NCBI GenBank assembly: GCA_964019055.1
Contig: OZ025208.1
Location: 12,335,597 to 12,399,596, forward strand
Length of the DNA stretch: 64,000 nt
Reading direction: 5' to 3'
DNA from: Anthopleura xanthogrammica
Lineage: Eukaryota > Cnidaria > Anthozoa > Actiniaria > Actiniidae
The translations under genes were made by a program, and so were the position numbers. The notes under the pieces are model-generated. The model saw only the letters and a list, made by a program, of their open reading frames with translations. It was not told where the DNA came from and did no database searches. Each line of letters opens with the position of its first letter. Position 1 is the first letter of the stretch. Positions 58,235 to 64,000 of this stretch are shown piece after piece.

Positions 58235-61200
58235 ATGGCTCCCAATATTGGCCCCCTTTTGCAGGAACTCCCAACATTATTCACAGAACGCGAAGCAGCT
58301 AAAGCAAAAGGAACACTACAAAGAAGTCGACCAGACAACAGACAGGATTCTAGCGACTCTACTGGGATTCAAGAAAGTTTGTATGAAGGTTTAAAAAAAC
58401 TCGACGAGGCTGGAGACATAGACATTCAGGATGGAGATACGAAGTTATTGGAAATGTTAGCTGAGGGAACAAAGAAAAAGGAAGAAATGCTAGAGACAAT
58501 CCAAAACTTTAAATCTAAGTTTCCAAGGCCGGAAAAAATCGTTGGAAGAGGAAAAGATATGGAGAAAATTCACAGATTTTTGTCTGACGTTCGTGTTCCT
58601 GGAGTAAATTTATTTGGAAAATCAGGAGTTGGAAAAACAACTATAGCCAAAGAGGTTTCTAATCAGATGAAAGGGTTTGTAACTTTACCTATTGATGTGA
58701 GAGGCACACAAGACATAAACAGTGTTTACTTTAAGGTTCTAGAAGCATTTAATTTGGCCAAATCAGACTATTATAAAGAAAGAATATACACACATCTTCA
58801 AAATTTAACCAGCAATACACTTCTCTTTCTTGATAATGTTGAACAGTTTATGTCCAAGGAGAGTGAAGCTGACCAAGTAACAAGGAGGAAATTTCTGGAA
58901 TTCCTGAAAGCCATCATACTGTCTGCTGCCTGCAAAAATGGACACTTAAAGGTTTTACTCACATCCAGAATCCAAATAGATGAACCAGGATTTAAGCATG
59001 CTCGTTTTGTTGAATATAAACTTGAAGCATTCAGCGAGAAGGACTCAGAAGATTTTATTAGAAGAAGAGTAAAAGATGTAGATTCAGATAATATGCGAGA
59101 GGAAGCTGAAGCTGCAAAGAAAATTCCAAAGCTTTGCAAGCATAGAATCTATTTACTGCGTGAAGCTGAACAGTTAAAGAGAGCACATCGTTCTACTTCT
59201 GTTCAAGTGTTGGAAAAAATAACTGCACAGATAGAAAAGAGGGTACCAAAAAAGTTTGCTTGTATCAGTGCATTGTTTGAATCACTACCAAGTGATCACC
59301 TGAAACAAGTTGCTGTAAAGATTTCTTTACTCCACCGTCCTTTCTCTGTGTCCACTGCAATGAAAATTATTGAGATGTCTTCAGAATTTGATGCAGAATG
59401 GGATCTGGAGATGTTAGTGTCACAAAAAATAATCACAGCCGAAGATGTGAATGGGGAAAGGAAATATGATGTTCATGAATGTTTCAGGGAGTTTGTCACT
59501 TTGTATCTGTGTAAAGAACATCTTGTCTACCAAGAACACGTCAACAAAGGGAAAGAAAAATTTGCTGAACATTTTTCTGAGGATTTGATAAAACTTTCAG
59601 GAAAATTGGAAAATGACTTTGTTAGAATGTTCGCAATGCTGGAAGAAAACAGGCCAAACTTTGAAAAGACAATTGATATCATAATTGAAAATGCATCATT
59701 TGATCTCCTTTTTTATTCTGATGATCTGAAAAAGGCTGGCCTTCTCTCAATGTTCTTCGAGTATGTGGTTAATAACCAAAAAAGAAAGGAGCTATTCAAG
59801 AGCTGGGCAGAAAGTTCAGAGAAAAAAGGTAAAAACCAATAGACCTCTTGATCTTGAACATGTTTTCCCATTTCAGACCAAGTATCACTCTCTTGAGAAT
59901 AAGATTCTTTGTTTGAGTTTTATCCATACAATTCATCTATCTTCTCATTTGCAACCATTAAACAAAGAAATGATACTCTATGGGAATGACACAGAGTCTG
60001 AAATAGGAAAACATGCCCAATCTGAAAAGGTCCATTAATAAAGTGTGATTTACTCACATCTATAGCCAAATCCAAAACCTGAGACCCCTGAGGTGAGAGT
60101 ACACTTATAGTGCATCCTACATCACCTTGGGTTCTGCAATTAATTACATGTACAATTACATGTACAAGATTAATGATGATTAGTATAGGAAATCGCACGA
60201 CCTCGAGTACAATTTGGAAATTAATAGGTACGAGTAATGTTTTGAAAGTTCTTCTTATTGCATGAGCCTTTAGGCGAGTGCAATTAAAGAACTTTCAAAA
60301 CATTACGAGTGCCTATTAATTCCAAATTGTACGAGAAGGTTGTGCGATTTTTTATTTATAGTTCACTCGACAAAATTTTATAAAACATGCGAAGCGAAGG
60401 CATTCATCCATCTTCATTGCTTTTGCTATAACCGACCCTTCTCCAAGAACGCTAAGTCAAGAACAGCATAGAAAGTGTTAACGTTGCTGTAAAACCTTTT
60501 TAGATTAGTATTTTATGTATGATTTGAACTACAAAATACTAGAAAATAATTTCACATCTCAAGTAAAAAGCCATTTTAATGCATGTTTACAACTATTGAA
60601 TGACAGTACTGACAGCTAAACAGCGAATCAAGAAGCGACTTTTCTTTGAAAACGTACTGTGTGAAAACTAAGTGAAAGTTGAGAGTTTACAGTTCGCTAA
60701 TATAAGTTTTTTTCCTCTTAGCATTTGCTAATAACTGCAAAAACACAATTTCAAAAATACTTTCTTTGAAAACAAGTTAGCTGGACAACATCAAAAGGGA
60801 TAAAAGTGACAAATATGTCGTTCAAGTTAAAAGTTTTGAAGTACAGCTTGCCGTGAACGAGTCGTCAGTGATCAGACCATGTGCTTTGGATATTATTCCC
60901 TCCTGTAGCTTGAAGAATTTCGCTGCTATTTTCTTTGAATGGTGAATTATCTGAAGATTTTATTACTTCAAGACTGGATTGATAACTTAGGATCAATTAA
61001 CTTGTGATAAATAGCTGAATTCGTCTCTCTACAACTACTCGACAGTTTGCCGGTAAGATTTGATCTTAACTATTTTCAAAACAAACAAAAAACAAAAAAT
61101 CAAGCCTCTACTGGCTGTGTTTTTTTCGCTAAACGGAAAGAAATTTGCTTTAAAACTATTGTTAGCTGTTTTCTACATATTGTACAATTATTTTAGTTGT

Positions 61201-64000
61201 GGTGTTGAATTTATTTTTCGAGAAGACCACAGAAGACAACAGGTAGTAAAACGAGAACATTCAAAACTCCAACTCAAATTGTTTGGTGAAAACTAGAAAG
61301 AAAAAACGACTTTCTACTACAAAACATGATTTATTAGGTCTTGAATTTGTCTAGTTATCATGATTTGAGGCCTTCCTATGTGTGTATTGAACAGTTTTCT
61401 GAAATTTTTCCATTTTAATCTATAAAACACTGATTTTTTTTGGAATTTCACTCATTTCACTGGGGAAATTTGCCACTTTTGGCCGTGTTTCCATAGCGAC
61501 CTAATTGGTACTCCCGCGGAGTACCAATTAACGCTCTAATTGTACTCCTCTAGACCAATCAGAATCGAGTAATTTTGTCGAGTGTACTATAATGATAGTA
61601 ACTAATGTATTATGTAAGCCCATTCTCTTTCACTACTGTACATGTACAGTAGCTCACCCTAAACACAGGTAGCCCAAATTAATATATCAGTTATGATTAT
61701 CCTATTGACTGAATGCCAGTATATATGGCCGCCACTTCATTATCATAATTTTTTAATTCATATTTTAGTTGACCGCTACATTAAAATTATAGATTAGAAT
61801 GACATCAACATAGTTAGAAAGCGTGAGACAAAAATATTAAATTCTTGAGAAGTTATGGGAATTTAAGCTAATTTTAAAAACGTGAAAAACACCACAACAA
61901 GGCTAGCAAGGAAACAGATCACTGAACACATACAAATCTCTGTAATTTTGATTCCAAATAGCTTCACTTGAATTCAGTTTACAGCAATGAAGCTTTCCAA
62001 AAATACATATTTCTGTTTGCTCTTTCTGATGGTGGTGCTTATTTTTTAAGATTAGGTTTTTATTTCTACGTGTAAAAGTCAATGGTGGCCATATTGAAAA
62101 GTATGAAAAGTAGTGTGAAACAAATTGTCATGGTCATGATCTATACATTCAGACTTGTATTGTAATATCATTTTAAAGTGCTCTGACTCATTCTTTTAGT
62201 GCAGTGGGGAGCTGGACAGTTTTTTTATTATTTTTTTATGCACTAGTTGGGAGATCCCTGTTGTTGGAACTATTTTAAGAGGCAGGAATGCGAGAATTTT
62301 ATACATGTAGCAATATTTGAGGAAAGAAATGGGTGATATACCATTGTACTGTATAACCATTTTATCCTACACCATAGAAAATACAAATGTGTAGATACAA
62401 CATGCAGTGCATGATGGGATGTTGGAGAGAAATATTTAACAATTAGTCCTCGAGTCCGAATGGTCTACGCGTCAATAGCCCATGAGGCCGAAGGCCGAAT
62501 GGGCTATTGACTCGTAGGCCATGAGGGCAAGAGGTCTAATTGTTTTAGTAAAAACCTACTAATCGGTCCAGTAAAAGGATGCAAAAAGTTTTGGATTTTG
62601 CTTTAAATATATATTTTTTGGTTTTCAAAACCGGCGCTTTTCGCTACTAGAGGTCTATCACTAATAGACCCCTAGTAGCTCAGCCAATCACAGGGCTCGA
62701 TTGGTGATTGACCATTAGTAGGTTTTTTCTAACATCAAATATATGTGAATGGCTTTACTGCTTTCTAATTGGCTGTATTTTCTATGGTGTAGGATAAATA
62801 AAGATATGGTAGAGGGAGTACAGTATATATATTTGTAACTGAGCTTACACATCCAAATGTACAGTCTAGTTTGTGCAGTCTGAGGGATTCATGGTTCTGA
62901 CTCCCCTATTGTATCTTGCACAAGCTCAAAAAATTGCCTCACAATCCTTACAGTACATGTAATTGTACTGCTCTTTAAAAATCAGATACTAATTACGTAG
63001 TTGTTTAAGGGACAAAAATTTAATTCCACTGGGAAAAACTTCTGCAATGTTGATTGGCTTACTATTGTCTGAGTAGGAACCATGAATTTTCATTGCGGCC
63101 CCTAAATTATGGAATTCTTTACCTATAGATCTGCGTCGCATTACAACAATTACTATATTTAAACGTCAGTTAAAGACATATCTTTTTAGGTTGGCTTATT
63201 GTTAGCCACTTTCTGATTAATTATTAGTTATTATTATCATTTTCTAGAATCTTCTTCTATCATTAGACTTTTTTATTAGTTTTTATTTTTTCGTATTTTA
63301 ACCTACAGTCTGTATATAATATTTTTATAAGTCGATTTTACATTTAGCATATGTTATGCGCGATTGATCATTTTTATGAATATCGCGCAGTATAAGTGAT
63401 TAAATATTATTATTATTATGAATTGCCAAACTCGTATTTGACATTTACATGTACATTTACCATCAAGTTATTACTTTTTTCATAGGAAATTTGTTGATAA
63501 GTGCATACATAAAATGCTGGGAGGCTCTTCTTTCAGCAGACATGGAAGGAACATCATGTGGTTTTAAAACACTAAATCAAGCAACATTGTTATTGGATCG
63601 AGTTGATAGTACATCATCAAATCAAGTACTATTTGGTATGGTACAAGGCATGTACCGGTTTTGTAGAGGACATCTAAGATACAAAGAGTGTGAAAACCTC
63701 ACTGACCAGTCATCTTCCAGAACCAAAAAGATGACTAAAACGCTTCTTCAGGAGGCACTCAGCGACCTACAAAAGTCACTAGATATACATCAGAAAGTCT
63801 ATGGTGACCATAGCCTTACAGCAAGGTCCTTGGATCTAATGGGTAATTGCTACATGCTACAGTTTGAACCAGAAAAGGCAGAATCTATCTACCAAGAGGC
63901 TATGGACATGAAGATGAAGCTTGTTGGCAGTGAGAAACATGACGGCATAGTTCATTTCTATAACCAGCTTTCTCAAGCACACCAAATGATGGGAGACAAT
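58235..64000 (+). CDS. Gene D: NB-ARC/TPR sensor (continues beyond window)
   Basis: Exon 1 is 58235-59828 and exon 2 starts at 63486, running in phase to the window end. Exon 1 holds a charged N-terminal stretch, IVGRG, P-loop GKSGVGKTT (residues 128-136), Walker B LLFLDNVEQ, LLTSRIQ, the winged helix SLLHRPFSVSTAMKI and DVHECFREF (MHD position). Exon 2 begins GNLLISAYIKCWEA, aligning with exon 2 of A, B and C, and reads into TPRs (SLTARSLDLMGNCYM; AESIYQEAMDMKMKLVG). No breaks seen. It is the most diverged of the four and lacks the conserved upstream block. Its middle and effector parts lie outside the window, so which effector it carries is unknown. Confidence 0.8.
60190..60351. mobile_element. 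Foldback with ~63-bp arms
   Basis: aaatcgcacgacctcgagtacaatttgg...attaatag (60190-60252) is inverted at 60288-60351. Its plan resembles the element at 16866-17025, which also pairs aatcgcacg-like ends with an 'ataatt' flank. Confidence 0.75.
62440..62542. mobile_element. Inverted repeat, same family as 3725-3840
   Basis: caattagtcctcgagtccgaatgg..tacgcgtcaatagccc at left, with its complement at right ending gaggtctaattg. The arms meet at about 62493. Confidence 0.7.
63095..63205 (+). mobile_element. LINE fragment, 3' end of ORF2
   Basis: Frame reads AAPKLWNSLPIDLRR and FKRQLKTYLFRLAY then TAG, the usual last 40 residues of CR1/Jockey-type ORF2. The rest is absent. AT-rich sequence with TTATTATTATTATG follows at about 63405-63420, as at a LINE 3' tail. 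Confidence 0.75.

Larger units (their letters stand above)
59829..63485. other. Intron 1 of gene D, repeat-filled
   Basis: Contains a foldback (60190-60351), a short perfect palindrome (61503-61529), an inverted repeat (62440-62542), a smaller one (62644-62678) and a LINE piece (63095-63205). The ORF at 61060-61296 has no domain. The same intron in A, B and C is only 0.3-0.5 kb. Confidence 0.6.

Overview
The window is animal nuclear DNA, AT-rich, with short GT-AG introns, a BEL/Pao LTR retrotransposon, LINE pieces, tRNA-derived SINEs and many foldback (MITE-like) elements. The gene content (NB-ARC plus TPR innate sensors, ZU5/UPA, caspase, Death and DZIP3-type HEPN domains, an adhesion GPCR) points to a cnidarian, most likely an anthozoan such as a stony coral. 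The taxon is inference; no species marker is present.

Layout. 1-1470 (+): 3' end of a Death-domain gene. 5160-13723 (+): gene A, NB-ARC/TPR with at least three clear disruptions at its front, then a 23-residue acidic repeat, an unrecognised module and an intact-looking HEPN/coiled-coil tail. 14420-33230 (-): gene B, 13 phase-consistent exons encoding about 2562 residues as NB-ARC, TPR, about 28 copies of a 32-residue repeat, ZU5, ZU5, UPA, acidic linker, caspase. A BEL/Pao element (17432-23156, identical-looking 207-bp LTRs, TTACT target duplication) sits in the intron between the UPA and caspase parts. 34086-34430 (+): decayed Death-domain copy. 36083-45318 (-): gene C, 14 phase-consistent exons, about 1587 residues: NB-ARC, TPR, ZU5, ZU5, UPA, HEPN, coiled coil. 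46657-57164 (+): adhesion GPCR of 17 exons, about 1039 residues, with a signal peptide, Thr-rich 30-bp minisatellite stalk, GAIN/GPS and 7TM. 58235-64000 (+, runs off the window): gene D, a further NB-ARC/TPR gene with a 3.7-kb first intron full of repeats.

How it fits together. A, B, C and D share one NB-ARC/TPR sensor front. Behind it the parts are interchangeable: A and C share the HEPN tail, including its introns and a SINE, but differ in the middle; B and C share the middle (ZU5-ZU5-UPA with an HFS self-cleavage motif) but differ in the effector (caspase or HEPN). This combines the PIDD / NLRP1-CARD8 type of autoproteolytic ZU5-UPA module with an NB-ARC sensor and an effector enzyme in the same polypeptide. 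That architecture, and the combinatorial reuse across one cluster, is the main discovery of the window. All gene models are ab initio: exon joins rest on GT-AG sites, reading phase and paralogue comparison, without transcript evidence.
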